NCBI RefSeq assembly: GCF_002072955.1
Contig: NZ_LPUF01000003.1
Coordinates: forward strand, 186,001-250,000
Reading direction: 5' to 3'
Length of the DNA stretch: 64,000 nucleotides
From: Methyloprofundus sedimenti
Lineage (GTDB): Bacteria > Pseudomonadota > Gammaproteobacteria > Methylococcales > Methylomonadaceae
The position numbers and the translations under genes are program-made. Shown here in pieces: positions 26,806 through 34,456 of the stretch (within the stretch, counting starts at the first letter, position 1; each line of letters begins with the position of its first letter). The notes beneath the pieces are model-generated. The model did not search any database, had not been told where the DNA came from, and saw nothing but the letters and a program-made list of their open reading frames with translations.

Positions 26806-27594
26806 ATGCAAAACAAAAAAAATATCGCATGCGCACTGACACTCATCTTATCCAGTCTTATTGCCAATACAGCTTCTGCCGCTGATTTATCGCGTAGCGA
26901 AGTAATACAACTACTTAAAAAAGCAAACAAGGCAAAACCCGCGGACCTAAGACGCAAAAATTTAAAAGGTGTAGATTTATCGAAACTCGACTTCCGCAAT
27001 GCCGATTTATGGGGAGCAGATTTACGTGGTGCAAATTTAAGTCAAAGCAACTTTTCTGGTCTCGTTTTAGATTTAACAGTGATGACTGGGGTCAACCTAT
27101 CCGGTGCAGATCTGTCCGGAGTCAGTATCTTTGGTGTCAGCATGATGCGTTCTGACTTAAGCAATGTCAATTTCAGTGATAGCCGAGTTATTGCTAATCT
27201 GGATAACTCCGATATGACTAACGCGAATTTATCGAATATACGCTGGGGGGCTGATATGAAAAATCAACCTATGGGCTTAATGCGCGTTAGTTTAAATAAA
27301 GTCAACCTGACAAATGCCAATTTACAAAATGCCGATTTAGGCCGTGCAACTTTACGCTTTGCCAACTTAACGGGTGCAAATTTAAAAAATGCTATATTAA
27401 TTTCAGCGGAATTAGGTGCAGCTAACTTCACCAATGCCAACGTCAGGCATGTTGACTTTACCGCTGCAAAATTAGACGAATCCAACTTCACAAATGCTCT
27501 ATTAACAGGTGCTACTTTTGCAAAAATACAGGGCTTAGATAGTACGCGCGGATTAATAAACAATACAACTAAAAGCGCAGACATGTTTGATTAA
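26806..27594 (+). CDS. Exported pentapeptide-repeat protein
   Basis: A 262-residue protein with a signal peptide (hydrophobic core ACALTLILSSLIANTASA, cut near residue 26). From about residue 55 onward it is made of A(D/N)LXX pentapeptide repeats, for example ADLWGADLRGANLSQSN, interrupted near residues 95-150 by variant repeats. Such repeats fold as a right-handed quadrilateral beta-helix. The signal indicates the periplasm or cell surface. Function is unknown; with an export signal, the DNA-mimic gyrase-protection role of cytoplasmic relatives is unlikely. Confidence 0.85.
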   Translation: MQNKKNIACALTLILSSLIANTASAADLSRSEVIQLLKKANKAKPADLRRKNLKGVDLSKLDFRNADLWGADLRGANLSQSNFSGLVLDLTVMTGVNLSGADLSGVSIFGVSMMRSDLSNVNFSDSRVIANLDNSDMTNANLSNIRWGADMKNQPMGLMRVSLNKVNLTNANLQNADLGRATLRFANLTGANLKNAILISAELGAANFTNANVRHVDFTAAKLDESNFTNALLTGATFAKIQGLDSTRGLINNTTKSADMFD

Positions 27595-27805
27595 GGATAA
27601 CTCTTGCAATACAGCCAAGTATAATCACTGCCGCAAACAATTATTTATGAGTCCTGCACCGTTAAATTAGACAGAAGTAACTTTAATATAGGTCAAAAGA
27701 TTTTGAAATATTTCTTAAGCTTGTTAAAGAATGATTTTCAGATAGCTTCTTGTTGTGTAAACATAACGAATCTGGTTTGTAGTTTTTGCATGGGTAGCAA
27801 AACGC

Positions 27806-28474
27806 TCATCCCTTACCTGACATAAACGGTACAAAACTCACTGGTTCCAGACGCTCTATATCATAACCTGATTCAGTACGTATCACTCTTTGTAGCTCCT
27901 GCATACCGCGCTCTTTACCAATAGGAATCAGCAGAATGCCACCGACTGCCAACTGCTCTAATAATTTCTCCGGAATTTCAGATGGTGCAGCGGCAACCAA
28001 GATGCCATCAAACAGTGCTTTTTCTGGCCAGCCACAGCCACCATCATTATGCAAATAGCTGACATTTCGTATTTCCAGTCCCCATAGCCTGTCTTTTGCC
28101 TGTTTATGCAAGGGATAAATACGTTCAACAGTATTCACATGCTCTACCAGTTGCGCTAATACTGCTGTGTGATAACCACAGCCCGTCCCTATTTCCAGTA
28201 CATTCTTTAAGTGCCGCTGATCGACTAATAATTCGGTCATTTTAGCGACGATATAAGGCTGAGAAATCGTTTGCCCGTGACCAATAGGCAAAGAGGTATC
28301 TTCATACGCCCGACTGGCTAAAGCATCATCCATAAATAGATGCCTAGGCACATTGCGCATTGCATCCAGAATTTTGTGGCTGGTAATTCCCTGATCAATC
28401 AGGCGATCAATCATGCGTTCACGTGTGCGCCTTGATGTCATGCCTATTCCTTGTATTGAATTCATTGTAACCAT
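27806..28474 (-). CDS. pcm: Protein-L-isoaspartate O-methyltransferase
   Basis: Pcm repairs isoaspartyl damage in proteins using S-adenosylmethionine. The 222-residue product has the family's N-terminal MRNVPRHLF and [15 protein letters not shown], motif [19 protein letters not shown] near 90-108, and C-terminal GGILLIPIG. The start may be ATG 28474 or one of the following ATGs (28465, 28441); the first overlaps surE by 13 bp. The surE-pcm pair is the conserved gammaproteobacterial stress arrangement often placed before nlpD-rpoS, but here rpoS lies 24 kb away. Confidence 0.94.
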   Translation of the reverse strand: MVTMNSIQGIGMTSRRTRERMIDRLIDQGITSHKILDAMRNVPRHLFMDDALASRAYEDTSLPIGHGQTISQPYIVAKMTELLVDQRHLKNVLEIGTGCGYHTAVLAQLVEHVNTVERIYPLHKQAKDRLWGLEIRNVSYLHNDGGCGWPEKALFDGILVAAAPSEIPEKLLEQLAVGGILLIPIGKERGMQELQRVIRTESGYDIERLEPVSFVPFMSGKG

Positions 28475-29202
28475 TCCTTTAACAAATCGAGCGCATCATA
28501 GCGGGTTAAATCCAACTGCAAGGGCGTCACTGAAACATACCCCTGACTCACCGCATAGAAATCCGTTCCCGGTCCTGCATCCTGTTCTGCCCCAGGCGGT
28601 CCAACCCAATATATTATTCTTCCTCTGGGATCCTTAGCCTGAATAACCGGTTCTGCTTTATGTCTTTGCCCCAGACGAGTTGATTGAAAACCTTTAATCT
28701 CAGCCCAGGGCAAATCCGGTACATTAACATTTAATAGAATATCTTTTGCTAACGGTTTATCTAATAAGCGTTGTAAAATCTCACCAGCTACTTTAACGGC
28801 TGTATCAAGGTTTTGAGGGTCACTACTGACCATAGAAATAGCAACTGCCGGCAAGCCCAAAAAGCGCCCTTCAGTTGCAGCAGCGACAGTCCCCGAATAG
28901 AGTACATCGTCGCCCAGATTAGCACCATGATTTATACCTGCAAAAACCATATCCGGCTCTTTATCTAACAGTCCGGTGATAGCCAGATGCACACAATCTG
29001 TGGGTGTACCATCAACCTTGATAAAACCATTTGCCATTTGCTGGGCTCGCAAAGGCATTTCCAAAGTTAGCGAGTTACTTGCTGCACTGCGGTTTCTATC
29101 GGGTGCAACCACTGAAATTTCTGCAAATGATTGCAGTCCTTCAGCCAGCGCAATAAGTCCTTGCGCTAAATATCCATCATCATTACTTAGCAGAATATGC
29201 AT
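28462..29202 (-). CDS. surE: 5'/3'-nucleotidase SurE
   Basis: SurE is a metal-dependent nucleotidase and exopolyphosphatase used in stationary-phase survival. The 246-residue product starts [16 protein letters not shown] with the metal-binding Asp-Asp pair. It continues with [14 protein letters not shown] and [22 protein letters not shown], all catalytic signatures. It lies upstream of pcm on the same strand with a 13-bp overlap. It is divergent from the smr gene. Confidence 0.95.
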   Translation of the reverse strand: MHILLSNDDGYLAQGLIALAEGLQSFAEISVVAPDRNRSAASNSLTLEMPLRAQQMANGFIKVDGTPTDCVHLAITGLLDKEPDMVFAGINHGANLGDDVLYSGTVAAATEGRFLGLPAVAISMVSSDPQNLDTAVKVAGEILQRLLDKPLAKDILLNVNVPDLPWAEIKGFQSTRLGQRHKAEPVIQAKDPRGRIIYWVGPPGAEQDAGPGTDFYAVSQGYVSVTPLQLDLTRYDALDLLKEWLQ

Positions 29203-29264
29203 TTTTTTATTAAATTCTATAAAATTGTTAATATGAGTGCTTAATCAATTAAAATACAGCTAAC

Positions 29265-29834
29265 GTGAACGATAAACCAGAAAAAAAACAAGAAAGTAGT
29301 TTATTTCTTGAGAGCATAGGCAAAGTTACACCCATTAAATCGGATAAGCGCAGCATAGTGCCTACTCAAAAACCCAAAGCTTATCCTAAGAAAAAAACAC
29401 CGCATATTGCGGATAAATTAACGCTGTCACAAACCGAACCGATCAATATCTTGCAAGCTGAAGACACCTTTAGTTATAGCGCACCTGGCCTGCAAAAAAA
29501 TGTTCTGAAAAAAATGCGTCGTGGTCATTTTGGGCTGGATGCTGAGCTCGATTTACATAACTTAACCAGTGCTGAAGCAAAACGAGCATTAATCAAATTT
29601 TTACATTTTTGCGAACAAGATGGTTGCCGCTGTGTACGCATTATTCACGGCAAAGGCTACCGTTCGGAAAACAACCTCCCCGTTTTAAAAAATGATCTTA
29701 ACCTCTGGCTAAGACAGCATCAGGAAGTTCAAGCTTTTTGTTCCGCCGCACAAAAAGATGGTGGAGCAGGAGCTGTCATTGTTTTACTAAGCTTGTCCGG
29801 CAAATACTCCGATCAAGACGATGCCCAATACTAA
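29265..29834 (+). CDS. Smr-domain protein (YdaL/SmrA-like)
   Basis: A 189-residue protein. The first 85 residues are charged and probably disordered. The C-terminal half is a stand-alone Smr domain, with ELDLHNLTSAEAKRALIKFL, CRCVRIIHGKGYRSEN and AFCSAAQKDGGAGAVIVLL. The HGKG motif is the presumed nuclease element of Smr endonucleases that act on RNA or branched DNA. Start is GTG 29265. The last 48 bp overlap the convergent uppP gene tail to tail. Confidence 0.85.
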   Translation: MNDKPEKKQESSLFLESIGKVTPIKSDKRSIVPTQKPKAYPKKKTPHIADKLTLSQTEPINILQAEDTFSYSAPGLQKNVLKKMRRGHFGLDAELDLHNLTSAEAKRALIKFLHFCEQDGCRCVRIIHGKGYRSENNLPVLKNDLNLWLRQHQEVQAFCSAAQKDGGAGAVIVLLSLSGKYSDQDDAQY

Positions 29835-30587
29835 GCGATACCAGACAAACGGCATCATACTGATTTTATTAAGTAGTTTCAAGAACCAGGCAATACTTAA
29901 ATAAGCGACGACCGCCGAAACAGCCGCACCGATAAACATAAATCCCCACAAAATATCAAAACCAGACTGGTACAATTCCAGTGCCTTTAAAGATCCCGCC
30001 AAGGCAATCACTGGAATCGATAATAAAAAGGAAAATTTAGCCGCATACTCGCGCTTTAGTCCTAATAATAGGCCAGCGGTAATGGTAATACCTGAACGCG
30101 ATGTACCTGGTATTAAGGCAATCGCCTGAAACAGGCCGACGACGACAGCATCTAATAAGGTAATAGTATCGCGTTGCTCTTTGGCTCGCTTTTCTGCCCA
30201 CCATAGCAATAAAGCAAATACGATTGTTGCCGCTGCAATGACCAATGGTGAACGCAATGCTTCCTGCATGGCATCTGACAAACTAATGCCGACTAATCCT
30301 ACTGGTATTGTTCCTAAGCCCACATACCATGCCAATTTAGCCTCATCATTAAATCCTTTGCCCAGCAAAGAACCGAACCATGCGGATATGAGTTTTAGCA
30401 AATCTTGACGATAATAAACGACGACCGCTGTTAATGTGCCCACATGTACTGCTACATCAAACGCTAGGCCTTGGTCATCCCAGCCGACAATTACCGGTAA
30501 TAAAATCAAATGAGCAGAGCTTGATATCGGTAAGAACTCCGTCAGTCCCTGTAATACAGCTAGAGCAATTGCTTGCAAAATATCCAT
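29787..30587 (-). CDS. uppP: Undecaprenyl-diphosphatase UppP
   Basis: An integral membrane enzyme that regenerates undecaprenyl phosphate for peptidoglycan and other glycans and gives bacitracin resistance. The 266-residue product is normal in length. Signatures are GLTEFLPISSSAHLIL near residues 15-30 and IPGTSRSGITITAGLLLGL near 158-176, both carrying catalytic residues at the periplasmic face. About eight membrane helices are visible. Its 3' end overlaps the convergent smr gene by 48 bp. Confidence 0.95.
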   Translation of the reverse strand: MDILQAIALAVLQGLTEFLPISSSAHLILLPVIVGWDDQGLAFDVAVHVGTLTAVVVYYRQDLLKLISAWFGSLLGKGFNDEAKLAWYVGLGTIPVGLVGISLSDAMQEALRSPLVIAAATIVFALLLWWAEKRAKEQRDTITLLDAVVVGLFQAIALIPGTSRSGITITAGLLLGLKREYAAKFSFLLSIPVIALAGSLKALELYQSGFDILWGFMFIGAAVSAVVAYLSIAWFLKLLNKISMMPFVWYRLVLGIVLIGVFAGQA

Positions 30588-30661
30588 TAATAATCCAATT
30601 ATAAAAAATAGTGGTAAAATACATTGATATTTTACCTTGATTAACCTTCGGTTTTAACATT

Positions 30662-31072
30662 ATGCAAAAAAAAATTATCACTTTTAGCACCTTAGCTTTT
30701 AGCGCAGTTCTTACATCAGGATGCTCGACACTATGTGACAAAAAAGGCGTTGAAGTTGAGACTATTGAAACTGAAATTGTTGTAATGAACAATTACCCGA
30801 CCCGTGACCGCGTTGAATATGTATTTAACTGTATTGCCAAGCATGGCGGTAATCTGGATTATGTTTCACAATATGCCTGTGGCTGCAAAATTGATAAAAT
30901 TGCTGAGAAATTAAGCTTTGAAGAATATGAAGCCGCGTCAACTTTCACTATGCTACGTAGTACGCCTGGTGAAAATGGCGCTGTTTTCCGCGATCCAAAG
31001 CAATCTAAAGATTTACGTACGCGCTTAAAAGAAGCTGAAGAGTATGCAGAAAAGAGTTGCTTTGTAAAATAA
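30662..31072 (+). CDS. Small lipoprotein of unknown function
   Basis: A 136-residue protein with a lipoprotein signal ending in LTSGC (cysteine near residue 21). The mature domain contains four further cysteines (CDKK, FNCIAKHG, YACGCKI) and a last one near the C-terminus (KSCFVK), which suggests disulfides in the periplasm. I do not recognise the family. It is transcribed alone between uppP and the BtuM-like gene, with a large hairpin after it. Confidence 0.7.
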   Translation: MQKKIITFSTLAFSAVLTSGCSTLCDKKGVEVETIETEIVVMNNYPTRDRVEYVFNCIAKHGGNLDYVSQYACGCKIDKIAEKLSFEEYEAASTFTMLRSTPGENGAVFRDPKQSKDLRTRLKEAEEYAEKSCFVK

Positions 31073-31160
31073 CGCTCAAAAAATTGCTATCCATAAACAT
31101 GAAAACTATATAAGTTAATGCGCTTATTACTTTAATTCAGGTGGATAATAGATTTATGAT

Positions 31161-31211
31161 GAATAATAAAGGGACAAGACCTGGCTGGAGAGTCCCTCCC
31201 CTTTATTATTC
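31161..31211. terminator. Large hairpin between convergent genes
   Basis: A perfect 13-bp outer stem (GAATAATAAAGGG with its complement at 31199-31211) encloses a second pairing GGGAC/GTCCC. It lies between the convergent lipoprotein and BtuM-like genes and could terminate both. There is no clear T run on the plus strand, so the function is uncertain. Confidence 0.45.
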
Positions 31212-31246
31212 AGTCGCTTTCTTTTTAATGGGGCTACTAACGCTAT

Positions 31247-31816
31247 TTATGCCATTTTATATTTTTCTTTGTAAAGTACAGCAACAAGCTTGGTAAAAAA
31301 TATAATCGCTAAACTATAGAGTAAAGTAGAGCTTATATAAGCGGGATAATATTTTGCCACCCGTTGCGCATATTCTACAACTGATAACTCTGGGAACTTA
31401 CCTGAAAACAGGTAAAAACCCCCATTAGAAATAAAAAATGCAATCGAAGTTGCCAGTAATAAATAGGCAAACTGATGGCTCAGATCACGACTATTTAAAA
31501 TTGCGTACTTTGCACTCCAGCGCCCTGCAAATAACATGACCGCATAAGTCGGAATTAAAAAAACATAGGCTGGAGAGATACAATAATCACTAACCTGTCC
31601 GTATGTAATCGCGACATAATCCAAAAATGCGGCTTCAGTCAATAGCACTGCAAAGCTTGCCATACCACCGGTAAAAATTCCTGCCAAATAAAACACTGCC
31701 AGGGAAGCATCAGGTAAAGTAATCGCACTACCAAAATGATCACTCCGTGTTAGTGCCATCAACATTGCAAGTGCACAAGTAATTAAATATTTAGTATTTT
31801 GTTGTATCCAGTTCAT
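31247..31816 (-). CDS. BtuM-like membrane protein, predicted cobalamin transporter
   Basis: A 189-residue protein with about six hydrophobic segments, placed 9 bp after btuB under the cobalamin riboswitch. The pattern LPDASLAVFYLAGIF near 34-48 and QVSDYCISPAYVFLIPTY near 74-91 is one I associate with the BtuM group of solitary ECF S-component-like B12 transporters. BtuM of Thiobacillus denitrificans carries a functionally important cysteine (Cys80); here Cys79 sits in the comparable place. Context and size support the call, but it was made from memory without an alignment. It would replace or assist BtuCD for crossing the inner membrane, as no btuCDF is seen in the window. Confidence 0.6.
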   Translation of the reverse strand: MNWIQQNTKYLITCALAMLMALTRSDHFGSAITLPDASLAVFYLAGIFTGGMASFAVLLTEAAFLDYVAITYGQVSDYCISPAYVFLIPTYAVMLFAGRWSAKYAILNSRDLSHQFAYLLLATSIAFFISNGGFYLFSGKFPELSVVEYAQRVAKYYPAYISSTLLYSLAIIFFTKLVAVLYKEKYKMA

Positions 31817-31825
31817 ATAAACCTC

Positions 31826-33655
31826 TTAAATTGTGGGTGCATAACGTAAATTAAAGAAAACGGTAACGCCTGGGGAGTTATACCCTGCGGCAGTTTGATA
31901 TTGGGCATTCAAAATATTATTCACTGAGCCCTGTAAAGTAACACTCTCAAAGAATTGATATTCTGCTCTTAAGTCCCAGGTAACAAAGCCATCAACATAG
32001 CGCATATTTTGTAAATCATCAAAGCGACGTCCTTCGACATTAATAGTGCTTCCTATACCAGCAGCGCCTAATTGTCGATCTATATCAAAGCGAAACACCT
32101 GTTGCGCACGTCTGGGTAAAATATTGCCAAAAGTAGCAGCGTCCATACTTTTCGGGTCCATAGCACTATAATTTGCCTGCAAATCAAAGCCATAAACCTG
32201 CCCTCCAATCATTAGCTCTAAACCCATAATACGCGCTGCACTTAAATTATTAGGTGCAAATAGTGAGCTATCATAGGCAATCATGTCACTAATATAGGTC
32301 AAATACCCATTAAGTGACCAATTCCAGCTATTATGCTCGCCGCTAATGCCAACTTCATAACTTTCCGATTTTTCAGGATTTAGCTCGCTATTGCCAAAGC
32401 CGGGGAAATAAAGTTCGTTAAAAGTTGGCGCTTTAAAAGCTGTTCCATAAGAAGCTGAGACCATGATGTCATTATCAAAAGCATAGCCCCATGAAGCATT
32501 CCAGGTACTATTCTGTCCAAACTGCTGATTAAAATCGCTACGATAAGCCAGTATAAACTGATTTTTAGCAAACGCCCCTTGATATTGGATAAAAACGGCA
32601 TGGTTATTACGCGATGTTTCTGCAAAACTCTCGTTGCTATCAATACTGTCATCCTGGAAATCATAACCTAAAGAAAGCAAATGTTCAGCTGTCAAATTAA
32701 AATTATTCAGTGCCGAGAATGAAACCCGCTGAGTATCAAAGACAGTTTGTTTCGTTTCGTTCAAATAATTTGTAGAGTCATCGCGGCTTTCACCGCCGCT
32801 TAAATCAATTCGCCAAAAATCCATTGCCTGTATAGTCGCCTTGCCTCCAAAAATAAGTTGTGCAAAGTCACCTGCATTGACAAAACTACCATCAAATTCA
32901 GTATGTCCGCCACTATACAATGCATGGCCTTCTACACTCAACCAATCGGTGAAATGATAGCCAAGACGTAGCGATCCTGCATAATTTTGGTAACCATCCC
33001 TATCCGGTTCATTAGTAAAGCAACCATAAGCCAACGCTCCAGCGCAGGAATTAAATCCCTCGGATTGCTGGTAACTTAAATGCGTATTGTACCAGGCCTG
33101 ATCAACCGCGCCAGACACACCCGCTGCAACTTTATAATGGCCATAAGTTCCCACACCAGCAGAGAGTGTTGGATTAGCGGCAGAGGTGGATGCAATTGCA
33201 TTGCGAGTATGAATATGAATAATTCCCCCGATGGCATCGGCACCGTATAAGCTAGATTTGGGCCCCCTTATAACTTCAATAGATTCAATCTCGCTGATCG
33301 GCAAATGCTGCCAGGCGGCACCGCCTGATGTGGCAGACCCTGCACGTACGCCATCAATCAACACTAAAACCTGATCAGATTCGGTGCCGCGTAAAAAGAC
33401 CGAGGTATTTTTGCCTAAACCACCACTATTGACAATATTAACACCGGCAATGCCGCGCAAAGCCTGCTCAATACTATTAAGCTGTTTACGTTCAATATCA
33501 TAGCGAGTAATGAGAGTGCTAGAAACAAGCCTTGAATCTTGCTGGCTACGCGTAGCCGTCACTGTTAAGGGAGAAAGAGCTAAGGTGTTATCTGCATGCA
33601 CTGATGCAGGAAGAGTACTGAATAGGAAAGGACTGGCAATCAAAAATTTATGCAT
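31826..33655 (-). CDS. btuB: TonB-dependent cobalamin receptor BtuB
   Basis: A 609-residue outer-membrane receptor. It has a signal peptide, a TonB box in LTVTATRSQQD just after it, a plug domain with GGLGKNTSVFLRGTESDQVLVLIDGVR (seen as shorter motifs) and IESIEVIRGPKSSLYGADAIGGIIHI, then a 22-strand-type barrel ending in a C-terminal aromatic-rich strand. The preceding cobalamin riboswitch identifies the substrate as a corrinoid. The gene starts after a good AGAGGG ribosome site. It is followed closely by the BtuM-like gene, suggesting an outer plus inner membrane uptake pair. Confidence 0.92.
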   Translation of the reverse strand: MHKFLIASPFLFSTLPASVHADNTLALSPLTVTATRSQQDSRLVSSTLITRYDIERKQLNSIEQALRGIAGVNIVNSGGLGKNTSVFLRGTESDQVLVLIDGVRAGSATSGGAAWQHLPISEIESIEVIRGPKSSLYGADAIGGIIHIHTRNAIASTSAANPTLSAGVGTYGHYKVAAGVSGAVDQAWYNTHLSYQQSEGFNSCAGALAYGCFTNEPDRDGYQNYAGSLRLGYHFTDWLSVEGHALYSGGHTEFDGSFVNAGDFAQLIFGGKATIQAMDFWRIDLSGGESRDDSTNYLNETKQTVFDTQRVSFSALNNFNLTAEHLLSLGYDFQDDSIDSNESFAETSRNNHAVFIQYQGAFAKNQFILAYRSDFNQQFGQNSTWNASWGYAFDNDIMVSASYGTAFKAPTFNELYFPGFGNSELNPEKSESYEVGISGEHNSWNWSLNGYLTYISDMIAYDSSLFAPNNLSAARIMGLELMIGGQVYGFDLQANYSAMDPKSMDAATFGNILPRRAQQVFRFDIDRQLGAAGIGSTINVEGRRFDDLQNMRYVDGFVTWDLRAEYQFFESVTLQGSVNNILNAQYQTAAGYNSPGVTVFFNLRYAPTI

Positions 33656-33782
33656 AATTCCCTCTGCGCCGCCCGCGCAAAAAAGTGTAAAAACACAGGA
33701 GAGGAAATAAAAATGAAAAAACAGCTAAGAAGGGCTAATTCATTCCGTCAACAGCCCTCCGCTGCACCAAATAAAATTTTCA

Positions 33783-33955
33783 GGCAGGTCTCCGGGCTTA
33801 TAAGTATGGACTGCTAAAATCATTACCTTCCCATGCAAAGCACAGTGGTTCTCGATGATTTTAAACTTATTTACCGTTGCGGGGGCAGCGTTGGCATTGG
33901 ACTAGATCCGCACCAAACTTCCCTTTTAACCGTCAGGAACGAAAATCCTTCAGGA
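33783..33955 (-). promoter_or_regulatory. Cobalamin riboswitch upstream of btuB
   Basis: Read on the minus strand, the conserved elements appear in order: AAAAGGGAA, GGTGCGGATC, the core GCTGCCCCCGCAACGGTAA, CACTG, ATGGGAAGG, and the B12 box variant GCCCGGAGACCTGCC at 33783-33797. This is the complete AdoCbl-class layout. It precedes btuB by about 125 nt, room enough for a terminator or ribosome-sequestering platform. It should repress btuB and the BtuM-like gene when cobalamin is abundant. Confidence 0.95.
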
Positions 33956-34330
33956 CCAGAAAATGGATAGGAAATTGTACTTGAAAAACTTATAAAAGCA
34001 ATTTAAATCAAACTGAGCTATTCTGATATGAAAATTAATACAGGCTTTACAAGTGGCATTGCAGTAACCTTACCAGGGGGGATCAACAAAGCCTAAGCTT
34101 AAAGTTGTGCATAATTATATAGCGCGTACTGAAAACAAATATCAATAGTTATTAATGTATCTTCTGCATCAGCACATATATAGATTGCTCTTTTTATTGC
34201 ATGCCAAGATTTAAATTTATTATTGCCACCAACTGAAGAGCCTATATCATCACCCTATGCAATAAATATATAAATTCAGGCTTTATATATTGAATGAAAA
34301 TTTAATTTCTGAAAGTTTTTAGTAAATAGG

Positions 34331-34371
34331 CTTGTAGCTAGACTTCGTTATTTCCGAAGTCTAGCTACAAG
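34331..34371. terminator. Perfect 17-bp hairpin downstream of glgP
   Basis: Arms at 34331-34347 and 34355-34371 (CTTGTAGCTAGACTTCG and complement) are perfectly complementary around a 7-nt loop. It lies about 85 bp past the glgP stop. There is no T run, so it may be a factor-assisted terminator, an RNA-stability hairpin, or a mobile-repeat relic. Confidence 0.45.
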
Positions 34372-34456
34372 CGTAATCGCGAACTAAAGTTTAAGTACCT
34401 GTGTTCCAGCTCAAAACAGACCGGAATACAGGATTTTTGTCGTTGTGTCGCTTGTG

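Larger units (their letters stand above)
33656..34456. other. Long intergenic region between glgP and btuB
   Basis: This 801-bp gap holds the btuB leader with the cobalamin riboswitch (33783-33955) and, at its left-hand side, sequence near 33716-33770 that may form the expression platform (AGGGCT/AGCCCT with a T run). It also holds a 17-bp perfect hairpin near glgP (34331-34371). The stretch 33976-34330 shows no gene, repeat or RNA that I can recognise. Confidence 0.6.

Noticed and set aside
27264-27584. Minus-strand open frame opposite the pentapeptide-repeat gene
   Set aside because: Its regular sequence is the antisense image of the pentapeptide repeats.
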